Shown here one piece after another: positions 26,001 through 40,295 of a DNA stretch of 64,000 nucleotides. Below the pieces are notes generated by a model. It saw only the letters and a program-made list of their open reading frames with translations. It was not told the origin of the DNA and did no database searches. Where the stretch lies: positions 2,666,001-2,730,000 of the forward strand of contig NC_133116.1 of assembly GCF_022965805.1 (NCBI RefSeq), written 5' to 3'. Made by a program: the position numbers and the translations under genes. Source of the stretch: Primulina eburnea. Its lineage: Eukaryota > Streptophyta > Magnoliopsida > Lamiales > Gesneriaceae. How positions within the stretch are numbered: position 1 is the first letter of the stretch; each line of letters begins with the position of its first letter.

Positions 26001-27313
26001 AGTTTATGGATATACAAAAATAGCATCACTAGCCCACATCATTTTTCTTTCTTGCATACTCGCATTTTCCCTGGAAACTCTCTTTCTAACTTGTAAATTA
26101 GTATATATATCTCATATGGTTTCAAAGTTAAGATTTCAATTCATTATCCGCTAGAAAAAAATATTTTCTTTGTAATTATGATAATCATGAAATTAATATT
26201 TAAAATTTTAACTTATTTTTAAAATATATTTCCATGATATTCAATAGTATTTAAAATTGGATATTATTTGGAAAGCTACATTTTTTAGTATTTGATTGAT
26301 GTCTAGTCCAAAATCCAAATGTATTGGATGTAATATATTTTTTTAAATTATAAAATAAATATATAATGTTTATAAGACTAAATATTACAATATATTTTTA
26401 CTTAAACATAAGAATCTGTATTAATTAACATGTCTTTTGATGACATAATTAATTAAACATATCCCGATTCATTTAGCAGGATTACATTTGACGATATTTG
26501 ATCTAAAAAATCTTGGAAATATCACCCAAACCGCTATTTATTTTTCAAAAGGAAAAACACAATTATTATTATTATTTTTTGAGTTGAGAGAAAATCCAAC
26601 TTTTTCAAGAGAATTTATGGACGGGGAACTCATTTTTTATGGGCCAATATTAGTCCACTGGAATCCTGTACTGGGTTGAAGATCGGGATAGTTTGAAAAA
26701 TGTTGGTCAAACATTTTTTTAATTTTTCTTTGGCTTCAAAGTGACCTTCAAACAAACAAGAAAAACAAGGACAAAACAAAGGTTAAAAAGATCCATGATG
26801 ACGATCGATTTAAATTAAGCTTGAGTGCATGCTAGTTTTTCCCCTTCTCGTTATTTGTATTTAATGTTTGGCACGTATTGCAGCTGCTTATGGATCGAGC
26901 CATCAATTTAAAGACGTCGACAGGACTTTCTTCCTTGAGATGTTCATTTGCTTTTTTTGGCATTGGCTAATTATTATTAATGATATTCCCCGTGTTCAAG
27001 ATTTGAAGGGGGCTTGGATGTTGGAGAATGCACTGCTAATGATGAACTATATGTCTAAGAAATGGAAAAAACATGGGACAGTAGTCGAAATCTCGTCGAT
27101 ATTGTAGTCTATTGTCCACGAGGTGTGGTTTAACTTAAATCTTATGATATATCATCTATGCCTTGGTGCTATTCTTTGAGGAAGTTCTACGGAATGTTGG
27201 AGTTGAGAATTTGGTTTTGTTTGGATCGATGGATTTGAGACGATGAGTTTGAAATCTATTGATTTTGAATTTCTTGCTTGGATGAACAAAGTTAAGTGGG
27301 TTAACTAATAAGC

Positions 27314-27487
27314 AAAAACTTGTGTGAGATCGTCTCACAACTCGTATTTTGTGAACCTAATCTTTTATTTGGTTCATGCATGAAAAAATATTATTTTTTA
27401 TGTTAAGAGTATTACTTTATATTGTGAATATATGTAGAATTGACCCGTCTTACATATAAAGATTCGTGAGACCGTCTCACAAGAGAC
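27314..27487 (-). repeat. 170-bp inverted-repeat element, copy 5 (full length)
   Basis: It starts aaaacttgtgtgagatcgtc and ends gattcgtgagaccgtctcac, with the core atgaaaaaatattatttttt then agagtattacttta. Orientation is reversed relative to copy 4. Confidence 0.85.
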
Positions 27488-29194
27488 TACTCTAAATAAT
27501 AATTATGGTAATTTGTCATCCAAAATGGGGCCTATTGTACCATATTTAACAGTCAACCGGATCCTGGCAAAGAAGGAAATCTAACGATTGGCAAGCCTTG
27601 GAAGTCTGAAATTTTAAAAAGGGGTAAAGCTCAACTTAAAAATAAATTACAGTTGAAGCAAAAGTTTCATTATTAAGTAAAATAACATCCTTGGGAGTCT
27701 TGCAAATTTTATACAAGTTTATATTTTCAAAACAGTAGGGCTCTATTTCAATTTTTTTCCCTATTCACATACCTACGCTCTCGGACCTAAGCATCGTCGT
27801 CGATCAAAATTAAGTTGGAGCAAGACAACAGAAATCTCGGACCTAAGCATCATCGTCGATTGAAACTCCTCGATCATGGCAATGATGAATTTGGAAACAT
27901 GACACTCACAGATAAGCCGAACCGTCAGTCATAAAGGCGATTCACTTCCATATTCGAGTGTCCTCTTCATGGCCAGCAAGGAAAGTCCACTAGTTAATAA
28001 GGTACCTCCGTGCACTGCATGTACACAAGACAATGTAAACAAAGAATTTGAATTATTTATATCCATTACTGATGCACGAACACAAGAAACCACATAACGT
28101 TGATGGTGGTGCTTAAAGCAGCAACTCAGAGAAAATGAAAAGTAGCCATTTGAACCACGTAGTTCCAGAAACAGAATCACCTTTTATAATGTTATAAGAG
28201 AGAACTCTTTTGTTCTCTATGCAACAATCAAAAGCAATTATTATGAACTGTCAACAGCTGTAATCACACCAAATCACGGAAAACAATAGTTTAACACTAA
28301 CTCACAAAACTCGAAAGTCTCCCAAAATTCAAAAAAATCTTGAGATAAGAAAATGAAAACAACTAAAAGAGTTGTACAACTGCTGCATTTTCTACTCAAT
28401 ACCCTACTTAAATATTAAACAACACAAAATAGACATCTAAACATTTCAAATGAATCCCACCAAAAGTCTAAAATCCATTTTGAGATTTGAATGTTTCTAT
28501 GTAGTTGGCACAAAATGAAAAGAGCAACCATTGGTGTTGTAGACTATTATATTTACAATAATACAAACTAAAAGTAAATGGAGTGTATTTTCCTACCATG
28601 GCATTTAAATGTTCTCACATCTTGTAACAATTATCGCAACAATAACTTGGTTATATAATGACAAACTAAAGGAAGAAATGCCAGGAAGAAAAATGATCAA
28701 GAAAAAAAAAGAACTAAAATTGATCGGTCTAAGTAGATTTGGGATATTCGAGAGCAAGAGATAGTCTATTATGACTACTTCACAGCAGAAGGATCCGTCC
28801 TAGATCAATTCATTACAGGACAATCATTGAAATTAATTGGAGCGTGTGAAAGGTCATTTCCCAAAGAAAGAATGACCAAACTAGGGAACAAATTGAATGA
28901 ACGTTTAGTTGTATTAATTAGAAATAAAACTTTGGTTAACAAAATCAGGACGTAAAAAGATAATCTCTAATAGCATTGGTCAGTAACCAACAACTCAAAT
29001 AAACTAGAATGTCCTCCCACGTCATTCAACCACCCATGCTCCAAATGAGGGGGCGTATTCACATGGAAAAGGTAGAGAAGAATCGACAACAGAATTTAGG
29101 GCCACACTAGAACCCTAGAATTATTGAGAGACACTGCAAAAAAGAAGTATCATTGAAGCAACACTCAGAATGGTTAAAATGCGTACCTTCAAGT

Positions 29195-32100
29195 CTACCT
29201 GCAGCTTTTAGATTTATTTTGATATTTACAGCTCTCCATATGAGAGGCAACTAACAAATCCAATTTCACCATCCATAATGCAACTGCTGAACATGTATGT
29301 GGCACGGTCGAAAAGTCCGAAAATATGTCTTGGATGCAATATGAACCAGAAGTATTACAATTTTGATAAAACCAATCTTCTTTGATAGCAGTAACAAAAT
29401 CAGCCAGAACCTGAAGCATTGTAAAGCGGAAGAATTTGACTATTATAGTATTCTGAAAGTAAATATCTATTAGAGAAGAAAGTATAGGATGCATTATTAA
29501 CCACCTGTAAAAATTCGGCTAAATTTGAGGCTCTTCGCAACCTATTGACCCAAAGATTGTGAGCAGATCTCTTCCAAGAGCCAAACAAGGCATCTTCAGG
29601 TACAACTGACTGCAAAGTTATTCACTTGCTTAAACTATGTGTAAAATTTTGTGCAGCCATTTGCATTGCTCATCCCATATTAACACAAACTCAAACTGCA
29701 AGAAACTAATAAATGCTTCCAACTAAACATATTACCAAAAAAGGACACCTTGCTCCAAAAGTAAGATAAACTGCTTAACCTGCTACAACGATCAGTATAA
29801 TCTAAGCAGTCTATGGTCAGGTTTCAATTTCTTCCCTGAACAATGGATGCCATCATTAACCATGAGAAGCTCTGTGTGCTACAAAAGGAAGTCCCTTGTT
29901 AAGGGAAATTATTTAGTTTAACCTACACAACCTTCCATATTAAATACTCGTGCCCACAAGTAATGGAAGAAGTTATGAACTACCAGCAACAGACTTTGTT
30001 TTAAACAAGTTAACAGGCAGAGCAAGACAAAAATTGATAAATAGGTACATCTAAATTTTTACAATGGATCTTCATATAAAACAGTCAGGTCGATTACAGT
30101 TGCATTTTTAGAAAACATCTTGGGTATACACTCGGGTCATTGAACAGTGTGCAAGCCCAAATTGGTTTCCACCACCTTGAACGCATATATATGTACAAAA
30201 GGATGAATCTACAGAACCTGCTCATAAAACTACGGTTTTCAAATCTCAAATATACATAACGAAATTCAGTTTCAAGTAATCCACAAACTGCTGAGGTGTG
30301 TCCAACAAGAAGGCTCATGCCAATAGAAGTAAGTACTAAGTATGATATCAATGATTGTCTTTTATTCATATGCATCCTTAATATAAAATAAAAGGGTGAG
30401 CTTTACGAATGCATACCTCAATTGCATAGATTGCAGCTTTGAGCGACTGCAATCGGGAAGATAGAATCTTTGGTCGTCGGCATTTACTAGCATCACTATT
30501 GACTTGACACACGGCGTAATGAATTGCATATCTCTCTTCTAGATCAAAATTAAGCTCAAATGTGGTATGGCAAATTCTACAATGCTTTTCGTCTCGCCAG
30601 TATAAGTCATGGCATTGATCACATCTTCTGAGTGAATCAAGAAATGCCTTCTTCATATTTGTAACGGTTTTGAGTTTATAGTAAAACGACTTCCACAGAT
30701 ATACATCAAAAGCTAATGAATGACCTGATATCTCGGTTTGTCCCCCTTTCACACCATCTTCAACTAGTGCTGTGCCAGTAGAAGAAGGAAGATTATTTGA
30801 GATTTCATTCAAGTTTAAATGGTTGTCTACGTCAGACACTGGTGAGGAGCTAGATTCCCTGGAAGTGTTAATTTCAGATTGATCAAACGGGGCAAGTTTC
30901 CCGTTTTCAACATCATTGTGCATACTAGACATTGCTTGGAAAAGAAATGCTTCTCGTTTCTCCAAAGATGCCAGAAGCTGGGCCTCCCTGGCACCTCTAC
31001 GGTTCAAAGTCAACATCAAAGTGCACAAAGCCTGAAATCAGATAACAAATAAGCAGAGAAGTAAATCAAACCCGGTCGTGAAAAATATTTGTGTTTTAAT
31101 TTATTTAAGGACAAAAGGCAACAAACTTCACCTCTGGCATATCGATCACCTCCCAGTGGCCATCTTCAGAAGATTCAAAGTAAATCCTCCTGTGTCCAGG
31201 ATCTGATTCATCACAAGGCCCCAAGAACAGCCAGTATCTATTGTACCTACGATCAGAACCGAGAAAGATAGACTGCATAGGATGTATATAGCCATCTACT
31301 TCGAATTCCTCCGCTATCATTTTCATGTTGTCATACTTTTCTTCATCACTGATCTTTGACATAGTAACCAAAGAATCAGTAGGTTGCCCTGATGTACCAG
31401 TACCAAGGTCACCGAGGGTTTGCCCACTTCTTCCTGATTGTGGCAAACTACACTGCTTCGTGGTTGATCTCTTTATTTTTGCTCCAGAACTGTAACTATT
31501 GATATTTTGAGAACATTCTGCAATTGATGTCAAGGGATCCTGCATGAAAAATGTAACAAACAATGAAAGGGTGATATAGACAAAAACCAACAATTCGATT
31601 TTTTTAATCTCAAGCAGCATATTTCCTCGCTAAACAAGAGAGGCCAAAACAATCAGGTGATGAAACCATTGAACAGCTCAACAATATTCTACAGTTAACG
31701 ATAAATTTAACATCCAAAAGATATCATAACACCACATTTATCTCAATTAAAATATAAGAAGGGACCAAAATCATTCAGCTTTTGCTCGAAGAAAGTGCAC
31801 GTTGAAAATGACACATGCTGCAAAGTTTCACGACCACTCCCCTTTCACAGAAACATTGAGCAACATACAGTCCATACGCTCAAGAAAGGAGGAATTATTC
31901 CTGCAAAGTTTCTTAAGACTCTTAATCTAGAAAAAAGACAGCTTCTGGTTCAGTAACACCTCAAGATGTGAATCTACCAATCATTTATTTAATGTGGTGA
32001 ACCAAGAAAAAAGATGCTAAAATTTTTGATAGACCATACAATTAATTTTTTTAAACAGGCATCGTGTCTTTTTACCGTGTTTTACCAAAGTATTTAGTTT

Positions 32101-35100
32101 ATTCATTAACATCACTCAATCCTCAGTCATCATACAAGTGAGGGACATTAGGTCAAACAAAGAAACTTCGTGGTTTTAGCTGAAATTTCAAAATCACAAC
32201 CTCCATTTACTTTCAATCTCTATTCTCCTCGGTACATTACAAAAGTAACAACAATAATGGTGAACTCCTATAGTTGCACTTAACAAAGAACTTCAGATTT
32301 CAATGTTGTTAACACATTTCAATTATAGAATCGATCGTTTGATGGTATACCATAAGTTATAGCTTATGGTAATAGTATAACTTTAATATTCTAAAAGGTA
32401 GAACAGACCAAGTGTCGTGGCTAGGTAGCTACACGGGTCAACACAGTATAACTTAAATATATTGTTGCTAACAGATTACAATTATAGAATCATTGGTTTG
32501 GTGTCATACCTTAAGTTATAATTTACGATGATAGTACAACTTAAATATTTTCATGGTTCTAAAATTTGTTAGGCGCTAGTCTGGAAAGTTATAATTTACG
32601 ATGATAGTACAACTTAAATATTTTCATGGTTCTAAAATTCGTTAGGCGCTAGTCGGGCGCCAGACTAGCGCCTAGAGCTTAGGCCGCCTAGGCGGGGACT
32701 AGGCGCCGCTAGACGGATTCCACTGTATCAAAAAACTTGTAATGGTTCTTAGACTAAGTTTCAGCACAAATTTTGTTAAAATCCAATTTACACTTGGTTC
32801 ATTCCTCCTGCTTTTTCTGCTTAAAGCGGATCAAAATAATAGGTCATGGCCCAATGCAAAAGAAATCCAAATAAAGAAAAAAATTACCTTTAGGGTCTGG
32901 TTCGATTTTCATATGTGTGCAGAAGTAAACAGATAAAGAAGATGAGAGTAGCATGTTAGAGCAAGCACAAGCCAACAAATCGTGGTTTTAGTTAGGCTTT
33001 CAATCCCAAAAAATTAAAAGCACGAGCCTATTATTCTTTCTTATATCATGTTCCAGTTGAATTCGACTTTCATAAATTAAAAGCCCAAAAAAAGTTTCCA
33101 AAAAAAATTAAATGCCTAGGCCCGCCCAAGAGCGCCTAGGGCCTAGGCGCTCTTGCTGCATAGGCTTGCTGCCTAGAACCATTTCGGTGCAGTCAAGCGG
33201 CGCCTAGCCCGAGTCTTAGAACACTGAATATTTTAAAAGGTTGAATGGACCAAGTGTCATGGCTAGGTAGCAACACGGGTCGATAAGAATATATGACTTT
33301 GGTTTCGATACCGGTGGTTGATTACATCTGTCGTTGTACCAAAAACAAGAGGTAATGATAGTCGTACCATTCAAATCATTTAAATGAGACCAAGCATTAT
33401 GGTTCAATTCTTGTGTCGCATAGGAAGCTACACTAAACATGGATGATTGTTGTTTCCACCAACTTTCGAAATATCATCTTATCCTTACAAAAGATATAAT
33501 TGAAGGATATTTCTCATCAGTTCCTCTAATAGCTTTCTCCCCAGTTTGGCTATCTTCTACACGTCTCGACGTGATTTATATAATCGTTTAAAAATTCACA
33601 GAAAAGGGAAAATGCATTTATTTTACAAGCTTCTTCCATAAAACATTTTTCCCTCTGATTGTGTTGCGATGTTTGGTAACATGTTTGATCTCGTGAATGC
33701 TTCCATCAATTAAGCACAGACAAAGATAAACAAAAACAAGCTAATTTTGATTATCAATCAATAAGACAAAATGATTTTCTATCCATTGCATCGTAAAAGT
33801 CAGACCAAGATATGATTAGAGCGACCAAGGATTTTGTAAAAATAATCATATAATAACACATTTGAATGGATAGTCATTTATTGAAAAAGATGTGCAGAAC
33901 AATATGAGGGATTACCTCCATTCTGACAGTGGATCCACCACTAAGTAGATCAATCAATGCGGATAAGGCACTAAGCTTCTCATCAATGTTTAAATCTGAA
34001 TGTTCACCCTCCATGAGTCCTAACAACCACACTTCTCCTGGATAGCTCTCATCGATTTCATTGTACATTGTCAACATTTCAGATTGATTTTTATAAACAT
34101 TTTGGCCAAGTTCAAATGGACTGGAATCCCTAGACCCATGCTCAGAATCATCCTCATTGTCTGGTACAATACTGACTTCAGAAGTATCATCTACGCTACC
34201 GAAGTCTTCAGAACCAGATGGCCAGTCTTCACATTCTTTCGCAGCAGCATTGATCCGCAAGCGATATCCAGACGAGGAAATCTTTTCAAACAATGTCATG
34301 TCACCCGACAGAGCTAACATGATTATATTTTCCAAATCGTTTAATGTATCCGCAAGACTCAATTCAACAATCTGCAAAGAAAAACAAATAGTCCCACCAA
34401 GAGCCAAAATACCTAATAATGCTGATATTTTCACTCTATCCAAACAGAAAATGAATGTTTTCTTATAATTATCATGATTATATACAAACTTACAGATGAA
34501 GATTGTGCCAACTCTGAGACTTTCATCCCACAGTTTCCTTGTTTCAACAAAATATTGAATAGTTCTCCCTTCAATGTACCAGGACGTAAGGTGTACTTTT
34601 CCATTAGATCAACTTCCTACAGAGCAAAACCATGTAAGATTAAGATAAAGCAAAATGCATTCAGGCAGACAAAGGTTCATAAGATACATGATCTCTTACA
34701 AAACAGTCTGCTAAAGTAAATGTTGACTAGTTATGATGCTACGTGTCCAAAATCCAAGAGTAAAAAAGGCATGTATAATTATTCATATATACATACATAC
34801 ATACACACACATATATATATAAGAGAGACTAACATGGCAATCGATTATCATAAGTTAGTGTGACCAAGCCAAAATATAAGTAAAACCTTGTTGTTGCTAG
34901 CTTCCTTAGGTTCCATGCTGAGCTTCGGACCAAAACCAGCAGCAACCAATACCTGACGAAGTATTTCTGTCCATGTAAGGAGGTTTAATGAACTCTGCCA
35001 CAATTCTAGAACAGATGTGTGATGTTCGAGCTGACAAAAAGTGAAGGACATAACTTAAAACAGTGACACTACAATAAAGTCACATTAATTAACTAGTTTT

Positions 35101-38100
35101 GACAGTAATAATCACCCAATCTGTAATTCACACAACATTGCTCGAATTATGCTTTTAGTTGTTAATCCAATATAGTAGAATCCTTCAACCACTTCTTCAA
35201 GTAGGATGCACAAGTATAACAAGTAAATTATTCGAAAACACATTTTGTACGAGTGAATACGCACAGACATCACTAGTTGTTTGCTATGCTTCAACATAGC
35301 GCAACTCACCGAGTGGAGTAACCGCAAAAACTTGCAATTTTTGCTTGCATGAGAAAGAAATCCTCTACCGAGCTCCTTATCAACATCTTTCAAAAGTAGC
35401 TTCAGAAGGGCCAAATGTACTTGCCCAAGTAACAAGGAATCCTGAAAACCAAAAGGAGAGAACATTGAAAACCAGAAATATTAAAATGAAAGACGTTAAA
35501 TTCTAATAAATAGAACATTACAGTGACATCAAATTACCTTATCATGAAAGGCATGTGCAAACTCTTCTAATGTGAATGAATACATGCTGATTGTGCAAGC
35601 ATACGTACAAAGAAACTGGAAAACCTTCAAATAAATCAGAAAAAAAATTAGTAAGGACTGGTGTGCAAAGTCCTAATTGTGGAAATGTCAAGCAAATGAT
35701 TTTTACGCCAATGTAATAACGAATAGATAACGCAGGAAGGTTTTCACTAAAAGAAAAAACAATTGGTAGACATAAGTTGTTTAAATTTAAGTTAGCAGCA
35801 TCTGATATTATACATAATTCATATATAAATATATAATATGCTGATAGTAACTAGGCATGTGGTTTAAAAAGATGCTATAACCCTCAGCAAATTATTGTAC
35901 ATCTATCCGAAGATTTTTATTTTCTATAAACACAAACTCAAGTTTCTATTAGCAATCGCAGTGCTATGTCTAACTTTCTTCAAGACTTCACAGCTCAGCA
36001 AATCAAAGATAAAAATCTCTTAATATTGAAGATTCAGCAAGACAGCAACAAGAAAAAGGAGAAAAGCACGGCAATTTCCTGTTTGTTAAATTTCTTGTGA
36101 CTACTTCCCTTTGAAGAGAAAATAAGCTCCCTCCCAAGGTAGAACTAGAAGCACAGCACTTTAACCCTCAAATTACCCATCACCGCAATAATAGGTAATT
36201 CGAAAATGAGAAAGTAGTAAGGTGCAATACTTACTGCCCTGCTGATAATATAATATGTAAAATATATTTACATAGGCAACGTGTCAAAGTGGGTCATAAT
36301 TTCCAAGGCTAGGAAATATCTTAAGAATAGAGATATTTTATTCATGTCTTATCGAAAAAAGATAATTTATTTAACATAGCACATACATAAAAATTGAGTG
36401 AAGCATAACAATTTGCATCCACAGTCAACTGCAACATGTAATCATATAGTATAAACTGCACATACCTTAAAAAGTTTTCTCATAAGCTCTTGTGATGATG
36501 CCCATGGTTGCATAAATAAGGGCGGCTTCATTGTCACAGAACTTGGAGGAAACCTGACAAGCAAATCTACAAAAGTACAAACTTATTATAAGGATGAACA
36601 GAGGGGCACATAAAACTCAGTCTAACCAGAAATGTGTTTATTGCAAGGCAATGGTTTATTCACTTTGTATTCTAAGTGAAACATTGACAACTATTATAAA
36701 ATGTAAAAAGTGTAGTAGAATAACCTTTGCAAAGTGAACAACCGTGTGATCCATTGGTTGGAAAGTGTGCAGAACAGGATAAAGGATTTGGTCCTGCCTG
36801 CAATTCTTGAAGCTCGAGTTCTTCATCATCAAGTAGCACTGCAAAATGTTCGGTATTTTCTAGACATTTCATATCTTCAAGAGCAAGCTCACATTTTTCT
36901 TTATGAGGTTGTTCCTGCATTTGGACTTTCTGGCATTCCATCTGCCGTTATAGAATGGTAAGTTTGGAACTATAGATCACTGACCAGCCAAAAATGGATG
37001 AACTTCCTAGTAAGATAAATAAAGCTGGAGCATGTTTTACCTTTCTACTTCTCAAGGAAGTCTTCCTGCTGGTCTGTTCTTTGTTTGCTAATTTTCTCTA
37101 CACACAGAATAACTGACTTTTATTGTGTTTTCGAGTGAAATAAAATTCAAATATTTAGATAAACACATATTTAACCAACTATCTTCACAGCACAAGAAAA
37201 GATGCAAAATCATCAGTCATCACAAGCCAACAGTAAATAGGTAGAACAGTGAGCGAACCATGATAGCCTGTTGTCGCTGCAATCTTTTTTTCTTTTTTTG
37301 GATGGTGCTCTCATTGAAATCGACACCATATGAAAAATCTGTAGCATCGGGATTTGTTACTCGCCAAACGGTCATTAAACTTTTCCCTTTGCCATGTTTC
37401 TTCCCAGGAGCATTGCTTTCAGACATGAAACCTTTGCCCATCCCATGTTTCTTAGTTGGAGCACCCTTCGCAGTCATCGGACCCTTTCCAGCACCATGCC
37501 TATTCCCGAGTGAACTGTTCTCACAACAAACTTGGTAGTCTAACATGGCATGCATTGAAACCTAACAAAATAAAAAAACTGTTGAATAAATATAGGTCAA
37601 AGGATATTGGGGCAATCATTTCCCAGAATTCCCTTAAAAAATGCATACCTTTCTTTTTCTATGGGTTGAATGCCCATTCTCTTCATGATGAGGTTTTCGG
37701 CAATCTGGCCATTAGAGAATATAATCAAGATAATGATTTTGACACATTTCATGTATGACAATTTTGAAGAGTACAAGGCAGTATAGTGGCACAAATATGG
37801 AGAAGAGTTGAGGACATCTGAGAGATTAAACTAATCAGAAAAAGATGTCATTCTGCTTCAGGCATAGGACCAAGCTCTCCGAGGAACTCAAATACCGATA
37901 TGCAGCTCCAGCCTCCATGAGAATGCCAGCTCATTCTTCCTTCCGCATGATATTCCCAATCACGCTCCACTATCTACAATCTCATTTTGGTGGCTAGCTC
38001 ATGTAAATAACTAATTCTATAAATTAAAATAGAATGGTTCCTTACGGAAAAAACTAGTTAGGTTCACTTCAAAAATAAAATGTAGCTGGTGACAATCTAT

Positions 38101-38877
38101 ACGGTTCAAACCCCTAATGGATAGATTAAAGATGGTATGTCAAAAGTTAAAAAAGAAGTCAAATTTTGGCTCATCCAAAGCCACTCATATACCTTACCAT
38201 TGGCAACCTCTTTAGGAGTCGAGAATCTAGACAAGAGGAAAAGGTACAAAACATTCAAACCATCAATTCTTCACTTTATCAACCAATCGTCAGCATTAAA
38301 TCATAAAAAGAAATAAAAGATACATATTTTTATAAAACAATATTTACATAACACGAAGTCAAGTCAGCAGAAAATAACAATGCATTCTACCAACGCACCG
38401 ATCGATAAGCTAGTAAGTTATTTCCTCGAGACCTTTTTCACCTCAAAGAAATGCGATGATAGGAATTCATAATTCATGAAGTGCACTTATCATTTCACGC
38501 TATGAACCACAAAATACTATCATCAGAAATAAAACTTTTAACCACCTCCAAAACTCAGATTCACACTCGTCACACAAACTAAAAGAAAGCACACAGTTGC
38601 TCGTGAATCTCTTACCGCGGAGAAAAGCATTGGATGGAAGGGAATCAAACTGATCACCCAGCGTCGGGCCATCCTTCCTGAAAATTTTCATCAAAATATG
38701 CTCCGGACTGTACAAAATCTCCTGAAGTCGCTTCCTATAATCATTTTCGGTCATAAAAACCCGTTGCCGATCATGCTTCCTGCCTTTCCTCTTCTTATAA
38801 TCATTTCCATCACAATTCAATCCATTTCCACATTCCGCGGAATCCTTTCGGCTACTGATTAGCCTTTTATTAATCAT
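29195..38877 (-). CDS. RLT3: RINGLET3-like DDT-domain protein (ISWI remodeller accessory subunit)
   Basis: RLT proteins partner ISWI ATPases (CHR11/CHR17) in nucleosome spacing and restrain early flowering. Fifteen exons join in phase to about 1093 residues: 38877-38616, 37704-37649, 37561-37259, 37097-37041, 36941-36725, 36566-36466, 35624-35538, 35441-35310, 35030-34887, 34616-34494, 34371-33916, 31539-31132, 31031-30417, 29609-29505 and 29410-29195. In order: a basic segment (HRKRK) with repeated KKHGKGK-type motifs; a DDT domain (about 348-400, FTLEEFAHAF then GQVHLALLKLLLKD); a WHIM segment (LTWTEILRQVLVAAGFG); a HARE-HTH (LRPGTLKGELFNILL); an acidic stretch; a WSD segment (GSDRRYNRYWLFLG); and a Cys-rich CDQC..CRIC pair (919-936). 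No homeodomain WFxNRR motif is seen, so it is RLT3-like rather than RLT1/2-like. A donor at 29198 could splice past the final stop. Confidence 0.9.
32513..32657. repeat. 73-bp tandem duplication spanning a transposon edge
   Basis: The unit from aagttataatttacgatgat through tacaacttaaatattttcat to ttaggcgctagtc occurs at 32513 and again at 32586. The first copy ends in a truncated transposon end; the second continues into the complete element. Confidence 0.85.
32625..33226. mobile_element. Non-autonomous hAT-type element in intron 11 of the RLT3-like gene
   Basis: The 602-bp element starts CATGGTTCTAAAATTCG and ends CGAGTCTTAGAACACTG. It is flanked by identical 8-bp aatatttt at 32617-32624 and 33227-33234. 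Next to both ends lie ggcgcctag/ctaggcgcc-rich inverted blocks, GC-rich against the AT-rich intron. The interior has no coding frame. CA..TG ends and the 8-bp duplication fit hAT. Confidence 0.85.
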
Positions 38878-40255
38878 AATTAATTATTGAAATTCCAGCT
38901 CCTCGGCTCAATCAACCATCGGGGAAATGGGTTACGAAGATATGAAAAAGCTCAGTGTCAGAGTGAGGAATAGAGAACGGGGTTTTAAGGAGTAGGGTTT
39001 TGGGTTTCTTGCTGCGTTGACTGTTCATGATATTTCCATTTTTCTTTTTACCTTTTTTATGGCACAGTGTGTCAAAAATATCTCCCGGTTCTATTCGACC
39101 GGTTTACGCACGAATCATTTTTATTTTTACTGCTTTCCGAATATTTTGGGGGAAGTATTTTTTTTATGGTTCTGAAAAATAAAAAAAAAATGTTAATTCG
39201 AGTTTGGTTGGAGAAACAATAACGGACTAAAAATAGTTTTTCCAAAATAAATAGTTTTTTTAAAAAAAAATATTGTTTGGTTATAAAAACTATTTTAAAA
39301 AAATATTACTTTTTTTAAGCTATAATTTATTACTTATTTACTTCTATTTAAAAATAACAACAAAGCTATTTTTAACATTTATTCGAATGTGAAAACCGAT
39401 TTTACTTTTTTCAACACAAACACTTTAATTTTTTAATCCAATCCAAACTATTTTAATTTTTTTATTAGTATAAGAAGGCGGTTGTGATTAAGAAATATAA
39501 CATATTTAATTAAAAATACGATAGTTATATTGGAAGGTGCAGAAACTGCTAAAAAAATGGAAAAGCAAAAGATTGGTCAAAAATGGAAATTTGGGAAATA
39601 TAATCAAACAAGCGTGTACCTGAAATTGGGGGAAATCGGAAAAAAAAAAAACACTGAAATTTGGCGTACTTATATTATATATAAACATGTTTAAATCAAT
39701 CGGACTGAATTAAATTGTTGGTTGATTAACTCATTGTCTTGATTAACGTTCATGTGATCTTGAGCCGAGCTCCAGCTCGAACTTCTTTGTTGTGTCAGGA
39801 ACATTCATATGATCATGTTGCTTTATTTTTTCCGAGTTTGCAACAGTAGAACATCACATGAATATTAGAAAGTGCATTTTCCTAAATTATCTATTTTGAA
39901 ACTCAAGATAACAAAATTTTAATTATACAAAAAATGCGTGTAATCGTGCTACGAAAATTTTGGTTTTTTCTTTTCATTATGAAAGCAATTTGTTATTTTT
40001 TCTGACTTCGTTTTCATATTATTATTTTTGTTTTCTTTTTTAAAATCAAGGGTGTCACCGAGCTAAACTACGCATAAAAATGGGATGTAGTCGAGAGTTT
40101 AACTTAAAAAAATACTCGAGCTCAATCGATATTATTTATTTTGCACCTTATTATAGAAAATGGGAGGAATTTGAAAATACCTTGAAAAGAAGGGGGGACT
40201 TTGTAAATCAACTGATAAAACCCTAGATAAACCCAATAAGAGTTCATGCCAGCAG
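38878..40255. other. Divergent intergenic region between the RLT3-like and cyclophilin genes
   Basis: Both flanking genes read outwards, so this contains both promoters. AT-rich with A and T tracts; no gene or clear element recognised. Confidence 0.5.
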
Positions 40256-40295
40256 CCATTTCAGTCTATTCATCATCGCTCATCAAAGGTGTTAG

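Larger units (their letters stand above)
25715..29194. other. Convergent intergenic region between GIF1 and the RLT3-like gene
   Basis: Holds the GIF1 3'UTR, AT-rich spacer, one 170-bp element (27314-27487), and a 57-bp-spaced repeat of ctcggacctaagcatc at about 27779 and 27836. Frames at 26488, 26868 and 27929 match no family. The 27929-28180 stretch could be 3'UTR of the minus-strand gene. Confidence 0.5.
32379..33283. repeat. Direct repeat pair in intron 11, split by the hAT insertion
   Basis: The segment accaagtgtcgtggctaggt (32408-32427) recurs as accaagtgtcatggctaggt (33249-33268). Both are preceded by aatatt(c/t)taaaaggt and followed by agc(t/a)acacgggtc. This is an older duplicated repeat into which the hAT element was inserted. 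Confidence 0.75.

Noticed and set aside
26868..27107. 79-codon plus-strand frame downstream of GIF1
   Set aside because: No known motif, no splice context, random-looking composition.
27929..28180. 83-codon minus-strand frame as a final RLT3-like exon
   Set aside because: Splicing from 29198 into it is possible in frame, but the encoded residues match nothing I know; more likely 3'UTR.
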